64,000 nucleotides of DNA, taken from positions 4,030,001 through 4,094,000 of the forward strand of contig NZ_CP013106.1 in the NCBI RefSeq assembly GCF_001431725.1, given 5' to 3'. Shown piece by piece: positions 1 through 9,292 of the stretch. The notes beneath the pieces are model-generated. The model saw only the letters and a list, made by a program, of their open reading frames with translations, was not told the origin of the DNA and did no database searches. Both the position numbers and the translations under genes were made by a program. Every line of letters starts with the position of its first letter. Position 1 is the stretch's first letter. Origin of the DNA: Halomonas huangheensis. GTDB lineage: Bacteria; Pseudomonadota; Gammaproteobacteria; Pseudomonadales; Halomonadaceae.

Positions 1-242
1 AAGCTGCCGGGAGCCTTGCTGGCGACCAGATAACGCACGATGGCATTGGATTCCCATACCATCAGTTCGCCATCTTCCAACACCGGGATCAGCGCATTGG
101 GGTTGCGAGCACGAAACTCGTCGTTGTCGAGACCACCGAAGGGACCGCCCATGTCCACGCGCTCGAGAGCAATGCCAAGCTCCTGGGCACACCACATGAC
201 CTTCTTGACGTTGACCGAGTTGCTACGACCCAATAGACGCAT
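1..242 (-). CDS. Glutathione S-transferase, N-terminal part (cut by window edge)
   Basis: The first 80 residues are visible, starting MRLLGRSNSVNVKKVMW and including the thioredoxin-fold GST stretch NPNALIPVLEDG followed by WESNAIVRYL. The cis-Pro context (LIPVL) and the E-S-N-A-I glutathione-contact motif are typical of bacterial GSTs that conjugate or reduce substrates with glutathione in the cytoplasm. The C-terminal helical domain lies outside the window. The gene is on the same strand as thrC but separated from it by a hairpin, so it is probably its own unit. The subclass cannot be told from this half. Confidence 0.88.
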   Translation of the reverse strand, partial: MRLLGRSNSVNVKKVMWCAQELGIALERVDMGGPFGGLDNDEFRARNPNALIPVLEDGELMVWESNAIVRYLVASKAPGS

Positions 243-322
243 CGAATATTCCCCTCAGAACAGGTTGTCACCAAACAGAAAGTCAGCGGTCCGACGGCTA
301 CCGCCGTTCAACAGACAAGCAA

Positions 323-350
323 CGCCGCCGTGACCAGTGCCACGGCGGCG
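323..350 (-). terminator. Hairpin downstream of thrC
   Basis: A perfect 10-bp stem (CGCCGCCGTG with CACGGCGGCG) and an 8-base loop lie 8 bases past the thrC stop. On the minus strand the stem is followed by a moderately T-rich TTGCTTGTC. This fits an intrinsic terminator for the hom-thrC unit, although the T tract is interrupted. Confidence 0.6.
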
Positions 351-358
351 CCAGGGCC

Positions 359-1750
359 TCAGCCGCGACGATGACTGGCAACGAAGTCCTGAACCGCTTC
401 CAGCTCCGCTGGCAGGACGCTATAGCGTTCTTCACGCTCCAGCAGATCGTCCATGTGCGGTGGCAATGGCACGCCAGGGAAGCCCGCTTTAACCACCGCC
501 TCGGCGAACTTGGCCGGGTGCGCAGTCGCCAGCGTAATCACTGGTGTGCTCGCATCGATACGCTCACGCTCCGCGGCACGATAACCGGTCGCGGTATGCG
601 GATCGAGGATCTCATGGGTGCGATGGTGCGCCTCGCGGATCACCTCGAGGATGGTGGCATCGTCGACGCTGTGGCTGGCAAACCTGGCGCGCAGACGTTC
701 CAGCGGTGCATCCGCCAGTGCAGCGGGCTGCTGTTGGAAGCGCGTCAGCAGATCAGACACCGCCTGACCGTCACGTTCATAGGCTTCGAACAGCAGGCGC
801 TCGAAGTTGGACGACACCACGATATCCATCGACGGTGCCAGAGTTGCCAGCAGCTCGCGCTTCGAGAAGTCGTTGTCCGCCAGGGTACGATGCAGGATGT
901 CGTTGGCGTTGGTGGCAATGATGAACTGCTTGACCGGCAACCCCATGCGATAAGCCACATAGCCGGCAAAGACATTGCCGAAGTTGGCCGACGGCACGCA
1001 GAAGCTGACCTCACGCTGGGGAGCGCCCACCGCCACGGCAGAAGCCACGTAGTAGACCACCTGAGCCATGATCCGCGCCCAGTTGATCGAGTTGACCGCG
1101 ACCAGACGTGTACCGTTGAGGAAGTCCTGGTTGGCGAAGCTGGCCTTGACCATCGCCTGGGCGTCATCGAAGTTGCCCTCGATGGCGATATTGAACACGT
1201 TGTCGGCCAGCACCGTGGTCATCTGACGACGCTGTACTTCCGACACCCGGTTGTGCGGGTGCAGGATAAAGATATCGAGGTTATCGCAATGACGGCAGCC
1301 TTCGATGGCGGCAGACCCGGTGTCGCCGGAGGTCGCGCCCATGATCACCGCACGCTCGCCACGCTTCTTGAGGAAGTGATCGAGAATGCGTCCCAGCAGC
1401 TGCAGTGCGACATCCTTGAAGGCCAGGGTCGGGCCATGGAACAGCTCGAGCAGGAAATGGTTGGCATCGAGCTGGTTGAGCGGCACCACGGCGTCATGGC
1501 TGAAAGTCGCGTAGGCATCGCGTACCAGGCCACGGAAGGTGTCGTCGTCGATCTCGCCGCCGACGAAGGGCTTCATGACCCGAAAGGCGATTTCCGCATA
1601 GGAGAGCCCGGCCATATCGGCCAGCTCCTGCGTCGACAGCTCGGGAAAGGATTCCGGCACATACAGGCCACCATCGGCGGCCATACCGGTCAGAACCACA
1701 TCCTCGAAGGACAGTGCGGGCGCCTGCCCGCGAGTGCTGATATAGCGCAT
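359..1750 (-). CDS. thrC: Threonine synthase
   Basis: This is the PLP enzyme converting O-phosphohomoserine to threonine, the last step of the pathway. The protein of 463 residues opens MRYISTRGQAP and holds the PLP-lysine motif HGPTLAFKD (Lys about 112) and the phosphate-binding GATSGDTG stretch. I prefer the ATG at 1750 to one five codons upstream because AGGA sits 8 bases before it and related proteins begin MRYISTRG. It starts 4 bases after the hom stop, so hom and thrC are co-transcribed. Confidence 0.96.
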   Translation of the reverse strand: MRYISTRGQAPALSFEDVVLTGMAADGGLYVPESFPELSTQELADMAGLSYAEIAFRVMKPFVGGEIDDDTFRGLVRDAYATFSHDAVVPLNQLDANHFLLELFHGPTLAFKDVALQLLGRILDHFLKKRGERAVIMGATSGDTGSAAIEGCRHCDNLDIFILHPHNRVSEVQRRQMTTVLADNVFNIAIEGNFDDAQAMVKASFANQDFLNGTRLVAVNSINWARIMAQVVYYVASAVAVGAPQREVSFCVPSANFGNVFAGYVAYRMGLPVKQFIIATNANDILHRTLADNDFSKRELLATLAPSMDIVVSSNFERLLFEAYERDGQAVSDLLTRFQQQPAALADAPLERLRARFASHSVDDATILEVIREAHHRTHEILDPHTATGYRAAERERIDASTPVITLATAHPAKFAEAVVKAGFPGVPLPPHMDDLLEREERYSVLPAELEAVQDFVASHRRG

Positions 1751-1754
1751 CGGT

Positions 1755-3068
1755 TTATTCCTCATCGAGGCTTTCGACGCGGATACGGGTCACCGAACCT
1801 GCAATATCCGCCAGCGATTCGATACGACGGATCGCCTCGTTCATGTTGCGTTCCAAGGTGCGATGCGTCATCAGGATGATCGGCACCAGCTCACCTTCGG
1901 TGGCTTCCTTCTGGATCAGCGCCTCGATGGAGATGCCTTCCTCGGAAAGGATGGTCGCCACGCGTGCCAGCACACCGGGACGATCCACGGCCAGCAGACG
2001 CAGATAGTATGCGGTGGTGATATCTTCCATCGGCATGATCGGCAGCGAGACGCCGTTTTCCTTGATGCCGCCAAAGGCCAGATAAGGCGTGCGATAACGG
2101 TGCTCGGTGGAGATATCGCGTGCCACGTCGAGCAGATCAGCCACCACCGCCGAAGCGGTCGGCTCGGCACCGGCACCGGCGCCGTAGTAAAGCGTCGGGC
2201 CGACGGCATCGCCGAGCACGGCAATGGCGTTCTTGACGCCATGGACGCTGGCCAGCAGACGCTCCTTGGGAATCAGCGTCGGGTGTACACGCAGCTCCAG
2301 GCCGCTGTCGGTGCGCTTGGAGATGCCGAGGTGCTTGATGATGTAGCCGAGGTTGTCGGCCTGCTCAACGTCTTCAGCCGTGACCCGCGAGATGCCTTCG
2401 GTATAGGCTTTTTCGAACTGCAGCGGCACGCCATAGGCGATCGAGGCGAGGATCGTCAGCTTATGCGCGGCATCGATGCCTTCGACGTCGAAGGTCGGAT
2501 CGGCTTCGGCATAACCCAGCGCCTGGGCTTCAGCCAGCACATCCTCGAACGCACGGCCTTCATCACGCATATGCGTCAGGATGTAGTTGCCAGTGCCGTT
2601 GATGATACCGGCGACCCAACTGATACGATTGGCGCCAAGGCCCTCACGCAACGACTTGATGACCGGAATGCCTCCAGCGACAGCCGCTTCGAAGGCCACG
2701 ATCACGCCCTTGCTGTGCGCCGCCCTGAAAATCTCGTTACCGTGCACGGCAATCAGCGCCTTGTTGGCCGTCACGACATGCTTGCCGTTCTCGATCGCCG
2801 TCATCACCAGGTCACGCGCCAGGTCGTAACCGCCGATCAATTCCACCACCACGTCGACATCAGGATTGGACGCCACCTCGAAGACATCGGTAGTAGTGCG
2901 AATACCGGTGAGATCACAGGCTGGATTGAGGCTGCGATGAGCAACCTGCTCAATCACGATAGGACGACCAGCACGCCGCGTAATATCGTCGGCGTTGCGC
3001 GTTAGAACGTTGAAGGTTCCACCGCCCACGGTGCCCAGGCCACAGATTCCCACTCTCACCGGTTTCAA
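1755..3068 (-). CDS. hom: Homoserine dehydrogenase
   Basis: It reduces aspartate semialdehyde to homoserine with NAD(P)H, the branch point to threonine and methionine. The protein of 437 residues starts MKPVRVGICGLGTVGGG with the Rossmann GxGxxG, has the catalytic-domain stretch GIINGTGNYILTHM, and ends in an ACT domain (about residue 350 onward, YYLRLLAVDRPGVLARVATIL) expected to bind threonine for feedback control. The start codon is TTG, backed by GAGGGAG 7 bases upstream. It is the free-standing form, not fused to aspartokinase, as in Pseudomonas. Confidence 0.96.
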   Translation of the reverse strand: MKPVRVGICGLGTVGGGTFNVLTRNADDITRRAGRPIVIEQVAHRSLNPACDLTGIRTTTDVFEVASNPDVDVVVELIGGYDLARDLVMTAIENGKHVVTANKALIAVHGNEIFRAAHSKGVIVAFEAAVAGGIPVIKSLREGLGANRISWVAGIINGTGNYILTHMRDEGRAFEDVLAEAQALGYAEADPTFDVEGIDAAHKLTILASIAYGVPLQFEKAYTEGISRVTAEDVEQADNLGYIIKHLGISKRTDSGLELRVHPTLIPKERLLASVHGVKNAIAVLGDAVGPTLYYGAGAGAEPTASAVVADLLDVARDISTEHRYRTPYLAFGGIKENGVSLPIMPMEDITTAYYLRLLAVDRPGVLARVATILSEEGISIEALIQKEATEGELVPIILMTHRTLERNMNEAIRRIESLADIAGSVTRIRVESLDEE

Positions 3069-3111
3069 TGTCTTTCTCCCTCACAAAGCATGTGTGTCTC
3101 AGCGATTGTTG

Positions 3112-3135
3112 CAGGGCCTCTCCGTGGAGGCCCTG
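3112..3135. other. Perfect inverted repeat between dsbC and hom
   Basis: CAGGGCCTC and GAGGCCCTG form a 9-bp stem around TCCGTG. Neither strand has a clear T run after it. It could be a weak terminator for dsbC or part of the hom leader. Confidence 0.4.
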
Positions 3136-3209
3136 ATCTTTAATGGCTACGCCCTCTGGGGACGCAGCTGGGTTGGGCGTCTGCCCCAGCTCAGTTATCT
3201 AGACCAGGC

Positions 3210-3947
3210 TCAGCTATCGAGGTCGAGCATGGCGGCCAGTCGATCCGCGGTCACATACCCAGGTACCATGGTACCGTCAGGCAATACGATCGCCGGTGTT
3301 CCCTGCACGCCCAATGCCCGACCCAATTGATACTGTTCAGCTACCGGATTGTCGCAGCTTGCGGCGCTCTCTGGTAGCTCATCGTGCTTGGCATCGGTCA
3401 GCGCCTCGGTGCGATTGGCGGCGCACCAGACCTGCTCGAGACGACGAGCGCCTTCACTCGACATGCCGCCACGCGGGAAGGCCAGGTAATTCACCTGGAT
3501 GCCCATCTCATTGAGCTCGGGAACTTCTTCGTGGAGCTTGCGGCAATAGCCACAGGTAGTGTCGGTGAATACCGTAATCACCGCCTTAGGCTCATCGGTC
3601 CCACGGTACACGATCTGCTCATCGGCGGGTATCGCCGCAATGCGTTCAGCACGTTGTGCACTGCGGTTTTGCTCACTCAGGTTGACCAGACCGTCGGCGC
3701 TGTTCTCGAACATGTCACCAATCACGAAATACTTGCCCTCGGCATTGGTGTAGAACGTTTCGCCGGTATCGAGATGGACTTCATAGATACCTTGCATGGG
3801 CGTTTCCAACACCTGCTGCACCGGCATCTTCTGGCCGTTGACTTCGATCTCGTTGAGCGCTTCAGGCGTATCCGCCATCACCATGCTGGAAGCCAGCAAG
3901 CCAGTGGTCAGAATCAGTGCCGCCATGACAGATAGAGTACGGGTCAT
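3210..3947 (-). CDS. dsbC: Periplasmic thiol:disulfide interchange protein DsbC
   Basis: DsbC isomerises wrong disulfides in periplasmic proteins and is kept reduced by DsbD. The 245-residue protein has a signal peptide ending near VMA (about residue 25), an N-terminal dimerisation domain, and a thioredoxin domain with the catalytic CGYC at about 132-135. A second cysteine pair lies in the C-terminal half. The ATG at 3947 is chosen over the TTG two codons upstream because GAGG lies 6 bases before it and the xerD stop is 2 bases upstream. The xerD-dsbC-hom order matches Pseudomonas. Confidence 0.95.
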   Translation of the reverse strand: MTRTLSVMAALILTTGLLASSMVMADTPEALNEIEVNGQKMPVQQVLETPMQGIYEVHLDTGETFYTNAEGKYFVIGDMFENSADGLVNLSEQNRSAQRAERIAAIPADEQIVYRGTDEPKAVITVFTDTTCGYCRKLHEEVPELNEMGIQVNYLAFPRGGMSSEGARRLEQVWCAANRTEALTDAKHDELPESAASCDNPVAEQYQLGRALGVQGTPAIVLPDGTMVPGYVTADRLAAMLDLDS

Positions 3948-3949
3948 TT

Positions 3950-4867
3950 TCAACCTCGAGGATGATGGTCAGCATGCAGGGCTTCCAGACGCGCCTGCGC
4001 TACATGGGTATAAATCTGGGTTGTCGACAGGTCCGAGTGTCCCAGCAACAGCTGTACGACCCTCAAGTTGGCACCATGATTCAATAAGTGGGTGGCAAAA
4101 GCGTGGCGTAGAGTATGCGGCGACAACGGCCGCTCGATACCGGCGACCCTGGCATGAAGCTTGATCCGATGCCAGAAGGTCTGGCGTGTCATGCTGGCAT
4201 CGGCACGCCCGGGAAACAATGCCGGACGCGTGATATCGGACATCAAGGCACCGCGTCCTTCGCGCATATAGCGCTGCAGCCACCAGTTGGCCTCTTCTCC
4301 CAGAGGTATCAGGCGCTCCTTGCCGCCCTTGCCACGGACCCGCACCACGCCTTGACGAAGATTGACCGCATCGCTGGTCAGCCCCACCAGCTCGCTGACA
4401 CGCAAACCGGCACCATAGAGCACTTCAAGCATCGCGCGATCACGCAAACCCAGCGGAGTATCCAGATCAGGGGCCGCCAGCAGTCGCTCTACCTCTTCTT
4501 CCTCAAGAGTATTCGGCAACGAGGGGCGAACTCTCGGCAGACGAACACCTGCCAGAGGGTCATGCTCGATTTGCCCCTCGGCCAGTGCCCAGCGATAGAA
4601 ACGCCGCAGGCTGGCCAATAGACGTGCGTTGCTGCGTAATTGATAGCCCGCAGTTCGACGCTCATCCAGCCACACCGGCAACAGCGACTCTCCTGGACTC
4701 AACAGTTTGCCGCCATCCTCTGACAAGCGCGCGGCCCAGGCCTGGAGATCATGTCGGTAGGCGGACAACGTATGATCACTGGCCCCCTGCTCGAGCCATA
4801 GTACGTCGAGGAAGGTGTTGATCAGCTCACTGGCCGCAGTGTTCTCGCTGCTGTGCTGCTCACTCAT
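3950..4867 (-). CDS. xerD: Site-specific tyrosine recombinase XerD
   Basis: XerD acts with XerC at dif to resolve chromosome dimers at division. The 305-residue protein has an N-terminal SAM-like core-binding domain (about 15-105) and a catalytic domain with the full set of residues: Arg156 in GAGLRVSEL, a Lys in GKGGKE at about 180-183, His251 and Arg254 in HTLRH, His277 in LLGHSDL and nucleophile Tyr286 in TQIYTHVA. It is two bases upstream of dsbC in the same operon. The paralogue XerC is less likely given the dsbC neighbour. Confidence 0.95.
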   Translation of the reverse strand: MSEQHSSENTAASELINTFLDVLWLEQGASDHTLSAYRHDLQAWAARLSEDGGKLLSPGESLLPVWLDERRTAGYQLRSNARLLASLRRFYRWALAEGQIEHDPLAGVRLPRVRPSLPNTLEEEEVERLLAAPDLDTPLGLRDRAMLEVLYGAGLRVSELVGLTSDAVNLRQGVVRVRGKGGKERLIPLGEEANWWLQRYMREGRGALMSDITRPALFPGRADASMTRQTFWHRIKLHARVAGIERPLSPHTLRHAFATHLLNHGANLRVVQLLLGHSDLSTTQIYTHVAQARLEALHADHHPRG

Positions 4868-4918
4868 TCAAGCCCTTCCGTGACACATTCATGCCTTTCG
4901 ACAGTCCCTGATACCACA

Positions 4919-4951
4919 ACACCCCGTCCCGCGGATGCGGTGACGGGGTGT
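4919..4951 (-). terminator. Hairpin downstream of rplS
   Basis: A perfect 10-bp stem (ACACCCCGTC with GACGGGGTGT) and a 13-base loop sit between rplS and xerD. The minus-strand flank TTGTGG is only weakly T-rich, so partial termination of the ribosomal-protein operon is the likeliest role. Confidence 0.5.
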
Positions 4952-5014
4952 CGGACCGGCAAGGCCTGATTCGATCGCGAACCAGGCTCTCGCCCATACT
5001 GGCAGGCTTGCGCC

Positions 5015-5371
5015 TTAGGCCAGCTTTTCCTTGATGCGCGCAGACTTACCGCTACGCTCACGGAGGTAGTACAGTTTGGCCTGACGCACGTCACCGCGAC
5101 GCTTGACGCTGAGGGAGTCAACCAGCGGGCTGTAGGTCTGGAAAGTACGCTCAACACCAACACCGTGAGAAATCTTGCGCACGGTGAAAGCGGAGTTCAG
5201 GCCGCGATTACGCTTACCGATGACAACGCCTTCGAAGGCCTGCAGACGCTCACGGCTACCTTCCTTGACCTTGACCTGGACGACGATGGTGTCGCCCGGT
5301 GCAAAATCAGGTATCTGCTTGCTCATCTGCTCGGCTTCGAGTGCCTGGATCACCTTGTTCTTGCTACTCAT
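5015..5371 (-). CDS. rplS: 50S ribosomal protein L19
   Basis: L19 sits at the 30S-50S interface. The 118 residues are the usual length and contain family stretches such as [22 protein letters not shown] and [13 protein letters not shown] (partly quoted). The ATG start is unambiguous. It is the last gene of the rpsP-rimM-trmD-rplS series conserved across gammaproteobacteria. Confidence 0.98.
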   Translation of the reverse strand: MSSKNKVIQALEAEQMSKQIPDFAPGDTIVVQVKVKEGSRERLQAFEGVVIGKRNRGLNSAFTVRKISHGVGVERTFQTYSPLVDSLSVKRRGDVRQAKLYYLRERSGKSARIKEKLA

Positions 5372-5500
5372 GTCATCAAACTCCTGAAAATGTTGTGATT
5401 CGCCAATCAGTCGTGGGCGTCGGCGAATCGTGATCCCGGCACTCGCAGCACGAGCACGCGGGCCTGTTGATGACGCAGGTCCGGTCCCGGGTCGAACGAT

Positions 5501-6295
5501 CTATTGATCGTCGGAAGCCACCGGTACGTCCTGCACCTCCGCCTTGTCGGCGTATTCGTCGATGAACTCGTCCAACAGCGTCTGCTGATCAGGCGTCAGT
5601 GACCGCCCGTCCAGCAGGTCCGGCCGCCGCAACCAGGTACGTCCCAGCGATTGTTTCATCCGCCAGCGGCGAATCTCGCCGTGGTGGCCGCTGAGCAGGA
5701 CATCCGGAACACGACGTCCGTTGATTTCCTCGGGACGTGTGTAATGCGGACAATCCAGCAAACCGTCGTTGAAGGAGTCCTCGACGGCGGAATCCTGGTG
5801 GCCCAATACTCCGGGAACCAACCGTGCCGCCGTGTCGATCAGCACCATGGCCGGCAGCTCACCACCGCTCAGCACATAGTCACCAATGGACCATTCTTCA
5901 TCGATATCCGCTTCAACTACGCGTTCATCGATGCCTTCGTAGCGCCCAGCCACCACAATCAGCGGTGGGCCTGACGCCAATTCCTGAGCCCCTTGCTGAT
6001 CCAACCTCCGCCCCTGAGGCGAAAGATAGATCACACGCGGTCGCTGGCCTGTGGCCTCGGCGGCACGCTCACGGGCGTCATGGATCGCGCTGCGTAGAGT
6101 GTCGACCTTCATCAACATTCCGGGGCCACCGCCATAGGGGCGATCATCCACGGTGCGATGACGATCAGTGGCGTAATCCCGAGGGTTCCAGAACTCCAGA
6201 CTCAACTGGCCACGGTCAACGGCTCTCCCGGTAACGCCCTGGCGAGTAATCGCCTCGAACATCTCGGGGAACAGTGACACGACTCCTATCCACAC
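5501..6295 (-). CDS. trmD: tRNA (guanine-N1-)-methyltransferase, position 37
   Basis: TrmD methylates G37 of tRNAs with a G at position 36 and so prevents +1 frameshifting. It is a SPOUT knot enzyme using AdoMet. The protein opens [20 protein letters not shown] and carries [13 protein letters not shown] and the knot motif [15 protein letters not shown]. The start is GTG with AGGG 8 bases upstream; no ATG is in frame nearby. It has 264 residues, slightly longer than the E. coli enzyme because of a C-terminal tail. Confidence 0.97.
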   Translation of the reverse strand: MWIGVVSLFPEMFEAITRQGVTGRAVDRGQLSLEFWNPRDYATDRHRTVDDRPYGGGPGMLMKVDTLRSAIHDARERAAEATGQRPRVIYLSPQGRRLDQQGAQELASGPPLIVVAGRYEGIDERVVEADIDEEWSIGDYVLSGGELPAMVLIDTAARLVPGVLGHQDSAVEDSFNDGLLDCPHYTRPEEINGRRVPDVLLSGHHGEIRRWRMKQSLGRTWLRRPDLLDGRSLTPDQQTLLDEFIDEYADKAEVQDVPVASDDQ

Positions 6296-6308
6296 GGCAT
6301 TAGCCCTA

Positions 6309-6396
6309 TTTGTACAGCTCTATTCACACAGCTCTATTCACACAGCTCTGGTTCAAACAGTCCTGATTCAAACAGCTTTGATTCAAACAGCACTGG
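6309..6396. repeat. Degenerate tandem repeat, six units of 14-15 bases
   Basis: Between rimM and trmD the units run in register: TTGTACAGCTCTAT, TTCACACAGCTCTA, TTCACACAGCTCTGG, TTCAAACAGTCCTGA, TTCAAACAGCTTTGA, TTCAAACAGCACTGG. The array lies inside an operon and makes no protein. Similar cores recur near 12957-13016 and 20013-20060. Confidence 0.85.
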
Positions 6397-6460
6397 TCTT
6401 CTGAACAGCTATGGTCTTCTGTGGCTTGAATCCTTTACGCAATGCACAGGTGTACAGTGC

Positions 6461-7030
6461 TCAGAACTCAGGATCCCAGTCGACCACAACTTCCCCTGCT
6501 TCGAGGTCAACGCTTTTGACGACGTCACCTGGTAGCCAGGGAAGTAGACGCTCTCGATCATCAGGAGCACCCTCGCCCTTGACGACCATCACATCATTGG
6601 CACCTGTCTCGAACAGATAGGCAACCATACCCAGAGATACCGAATCCAGCGTGGTGACCTTGAGGCCCTCAAGCTGATACCAGTAATAATCGCCACTCTC
6701 CAGGTCAGGCAGCTCTTGCTTGGGCAACAGGATTTCCGCACCGGCCAGAGCTTCGGCCTGATCGCGGTAATCGACACCCTCGAGCTGGGCAACCAATCCA
6801 CGCCCCTGGGGGCGTCCCTGCTTGAGACGATAGCGAGAAAGCTGTCCATTCTGACGGACCACCCATTCGGCATAGTCGAGAATGCCCTTCATGGGTGAGG
6901 TGTAGGAATACACCCTCATCCAGCCCTTGATACCGTAGGGACTGGTCAGCTTGCCCAACACGACGAAATCGTCGTTCTGGCGATCGTCGGCCGGTTGGCG
7001 CTGTGCGCTGTGGCTCATTGGCGACCCCAT
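6461..7030 (-). CDS. rimM: Ribosome maturation factor RimM
   Basis: RimM binds S19 and helps maturation of the 30S head. The protein has an N-terminal RimM barrel (VVLGKLTSPYGIKGWMRVYS) and a C-terminal PRC-like domain with YYWYQLEGLKV and ETGANDVMVVKG. It has about 189 residues. The start is uncertain: I take the ATG at 7030 because CGGAG lies just upstream, but 7018 or 7054 are possible. It sits between rpsP and trmD, the canonical place. Confidence 0.93.
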   Translation of the reverse strand: MGSPMSHSAQRQPADDRQNDDFVVLGKLTSPYGIKGWMRVYSYTSPMKGILDYAEWVVRQNGQLSRYRLKQGRPQGRGLVAQLEGVDYRDQAEALAGAEILLPKQELPDLESGDYYWYQLEGLKVTTLDSVSLGMVAYLFETGANDVMVVKGEGAPDDRERLLPWLPGDVVKSVDLEAGEVVVDWDPEF

Positions 7031-7155
7031 GCTACTCCGAAAAACATCCTTCACTGTCGACCGATATGGAGCACAGTGACTCGATGATGTTTGGCAAACC
7101 GGCTTTTCGCCGTTGCTGGCCGTAGCCAGCAGCTCTAGTCACACGCGAGCCTGAA

Positions 7156-7404
7156 TCAGGCCTGCTTGCGAGCTTCCTTGACCAGTTCAGCAACGCGGCC
7201 AGACAACTGGGCGCCTTGAGACTGCCAATGAGCAATGCGATCCAGGTCGACGCGCAGGCGCTCTTCCTGACCACGGGCAACAGGATTGAAGAAACCCAGA
7301 CGCTCGATAAAACGGCCGTCACGGGATTTGCGAGAGTCGGTCACGGTCAGGTGGTAGAAGGGACGCTTCTTGGCGCCACCACGTGCCAGACGAATGGTAA
7401 CCAT
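7156..7404 (-). CDS. rpsP: 30S ribosomal protein S16
   Basis: S16 is an early-binding protein of 30S assembly. The 82-residue sequence starts [19 protein letters not shown] and includes [14 protein letters not shown], both diagnostic. It is the first gene of the rpsP-rimM-trmD-rplS series; the 218-base gap to ffh should hold its promoter. Confidence 0.98.
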   Translation of the reverse strand: MVTIRLARGGAKKRPFYHLTVTDSRKSRDGRFIERLGFFNPVARGQEERLRVDLDRIAHWQSQGAQLSGRVAELVKEARKQA

Positions 7405-7470
7405 ACGTTGACTGTCCTTCGGTTGATTACAATATTGAAACGGCTGGAGAAACGAATCTTCAAACCGAAT

Positions 7471-7599
7471 TTTTACTCACAACGAGCTTTTACTCACGAA
7501 AAGAGCCGCGCTGAACACGGACCCAATAGTGAAGAGGCGGTATTCTACGGAAAAGCGCTCCACATGGGAACCTTTTTCGGCCCTGCCGAACAGGGCCGA
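7471..7599. other. rpsP-ffh spacer with a direct repeat and a hairpin
   Basis: TTTTACTCAC occurs at 7471-7480 and again at 7488-7497, a 17-base period. At 7577-7599 a perfect 9-bp stem (TCGGCCCTG with CAGGGCCGA) encloses CCGAA just below the ffh stop. The minus-strand sequence after the stem is A-rich, not T-rich, so it is not a standard terminator for ffh. Confidence 0.5.
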
Positions 7600-7622
7600 A
7601 CAGCGCGCATCCAGAGTCCGGA

Positions 7623-9023
7623 CTAGCGCCGCGGCATTCCACCCGGACCACCCATGCCGCCTGGGCCACCCATACCACCGGGGCCCATCATGCCCGACAT
7701 GCCACGCATCATCTTCTGCATGCCGCCCTTCTTGCCGGCTTTCTTCATCATTTTCTGCATCTGCTTGTGCTGCTTTAGCAGACGATTGAGGTCCGGCACC
7801 TGCAGGCCGGCACCTGCAGCGATGCGACGCTTGCGCGAACCATTGATGATGTCCGGTTGATGGCGCTCACGTGGTGTCATCGAGTTGATCAATGCTTCGA
7901 GCTTGCCAAGTTCCTTCTCCGGCCCCGGTCCCTGGGCCATCTCAGCCATCTGCCCCATACCGGGCAGTTTGCCGAGCAAGCCACCCATGCCGCCCATGTT
8001 CTTGAGCTGCTGCAACTGCTCACGAAAGTCTTCCAGGTCGAAGCCCTGGCCCTTCTTGACCTTGCGAGCAAGCTGTTCGGCCTTGCCACGGTCGACGGTG
8101 CGCTCGGCTTCCTCGATCAATGACAATACGTCGCCCATACCCAGAATCCGTGAAGCAACACGGTCGGGGTGGAAGGGTTCCAACGCATCGACTTTCTCGC
8201 CGACACCCATGAACTTGATTGGACGACCGGTGACATGGCGCACCGAGAGCGCAGCACCACCCCGGGCATCACCATCGGCCTTGGTCAGCACCACACCCGT
8301 GAGCGGCAGGGCATCAGCAAAGGCGCGTGCGGTATTGGCAGCATCCTGACCGGTCATCGAGTCGACCACGAACAACGTCTCGGACGGCTCGATCGACTTA
8401 TGCAGCGCCTTGATCTCGTCCATCATCGCTTCATCGACGGCCAGGCGGCCGGCGGTATCGACGATCAAAACGTCATGGAACTGGATGCGAGCATGCTTGA
8501 TCGCCGCTTCGGCGATATCCACTGGTTTCTCGTCCGAGCGCGACGGGAAGAAGTCGACCTCGACTTCCTTTGCCAACGTCTCGAGCTGGTCGATGGCTGC
8601 CGGACGATAGACGTCGGCAGATACCACCAGTACCTTCTTCTTCTCGCGTTCGCGCAGATAACGCGCCAGCTTGGCTACAGAAGTGGTCTTACCCGCCCCC
8701 TGCAGACCTGCCATCAGCACCACCGCCGGCGACCCCTTGAGGTTCAGGCCTTCATTGGCCTCGCCCATGGTCGCTTCCAGCTCCTGCTGAACGATCTTGA
8801 CGAACTGCTGGCCCGGCGACAGGCTGCGCGATACTTCCTGGCCGACGGCACGCTCGCGGACACGTTCGATGAAGGACTTGACCACTGGCAGCGCGACATC
8901 CGCCTCCAGCAGCGCCTTGCGCACCTCGCGCAGCGTGTCCTTGATGTTGTCCTCGGTCAGGCGCGCCTGGCCCTTGATCGACTTCAGCGTCTGCGACAGA
9001 CGCTCACTGAGATTCTGGAACAT
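7623..9023 (-). CDS. ffh: Signal recognition particle GTPase Ffh
   Basis: Ffh binds 4.5S RNA and the signal sequences of inner-membrane proteins and hands ribosomes to FtsY. The 466 residues contain the N domain (1-90), the G domain with the P-loop GLQGAGKTTS at about 106-115, DTAGR and TKADGDARGG, and the M domain from about 300 with GMGGLLGKLPGM. The tail is very rich in Met, Gly and Pro (GGMGGPGGM repeats), longer than but similar in style to other gammaproteobacterial Ffh tails. Confidence 0.98.
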   Translation of the reverse strand: MFQNLSERLSQTLKSIKGQARLTEDNIKDTLREVRKALLEADVALPVVKSFIERVRERAVGQEVSRSLSPGQQFVKIVQQELEATMGEANEGLNLKGSPAVVLMAGLQGAGKTTSVAKLARYLREREKKKVLVVSADVYRPAAIDQLETLAKEVEVDFFPSRSDEKPVDIAEAAIKHARIQFHDVLIVDTAGRLAVDEAMMDEIKALHKSIEPSETLFVVDSMTGQDAANTARAFADALPLTGVVLTKADGDARGGAALSVRHVTGRPIKFMGVGEKVDALEPFHPDRVASRILGMGDVLSLIEEAERTVDRGKAEQLARKVKKGQGFDLEDFREQLQQLKNMGGMGGLLGKLPGMGQMAEMAQGPGPEKELGKLEALINSMTPRERHQPDIINGSRKRRIAAGAGLQVPDLNRLLKQHKQMQKMMKKAGKKGGMQKMMRGMSGMMGPGGMGGPGGMGGPGGMPRR

Positions 9024-9116
9024 GAAAGGCCCCTTGAAAGCAATGGCCTGGAGACGAGCTGTCGCCGCCTCTCATAGCGTTGGGCGAAAATTATACGCCT
9101 TGTCGGCCTGACTCTC

Positions 9117-9144
9117 CATGCAGCTGTCGCCATGCAGCTGTCAG
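9117..9144. repeat. Two direct 14-base copies
   Basis: CATGCAGCTGTCGC is followed at once by CATGCAGCTGTCAG in the spacer between the divergent ffh and ypjD genes. It looks like a slippage duplication. Confidence 0.7.
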
Positions 9145-9292
9145 GCAAGGCTACGATTCGGTATAGTGAGGGCCGGTAGATGCCCGGACCCGTTCCGCGG
9201 CAATGATGCAGACAGGGTGCCAGCGGCAGTCCGGAACCTTCCGAGTCGCCTGCCTTCGCCCCCTGTTCACTCACCACAGGCGTACGGACAGC

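Noticed and set aside
371..1879. 502-codon frame on the plus strand opposite thrC
   Set aside because: A shadow of thrC in high-GC DNA; the His/Arg/Gln-rich translation has no family features.
3112..3135. hom leader attenuator
   Set aside because: Only one hairpin is visible, with no leader peptide rich in Thr/Ile/Met codons and no alternative pairing found.
7577..7599. Hairpin after ffh as an intrinsic terminator
   Set aside because: The strand that would need a T run has an A run instead.
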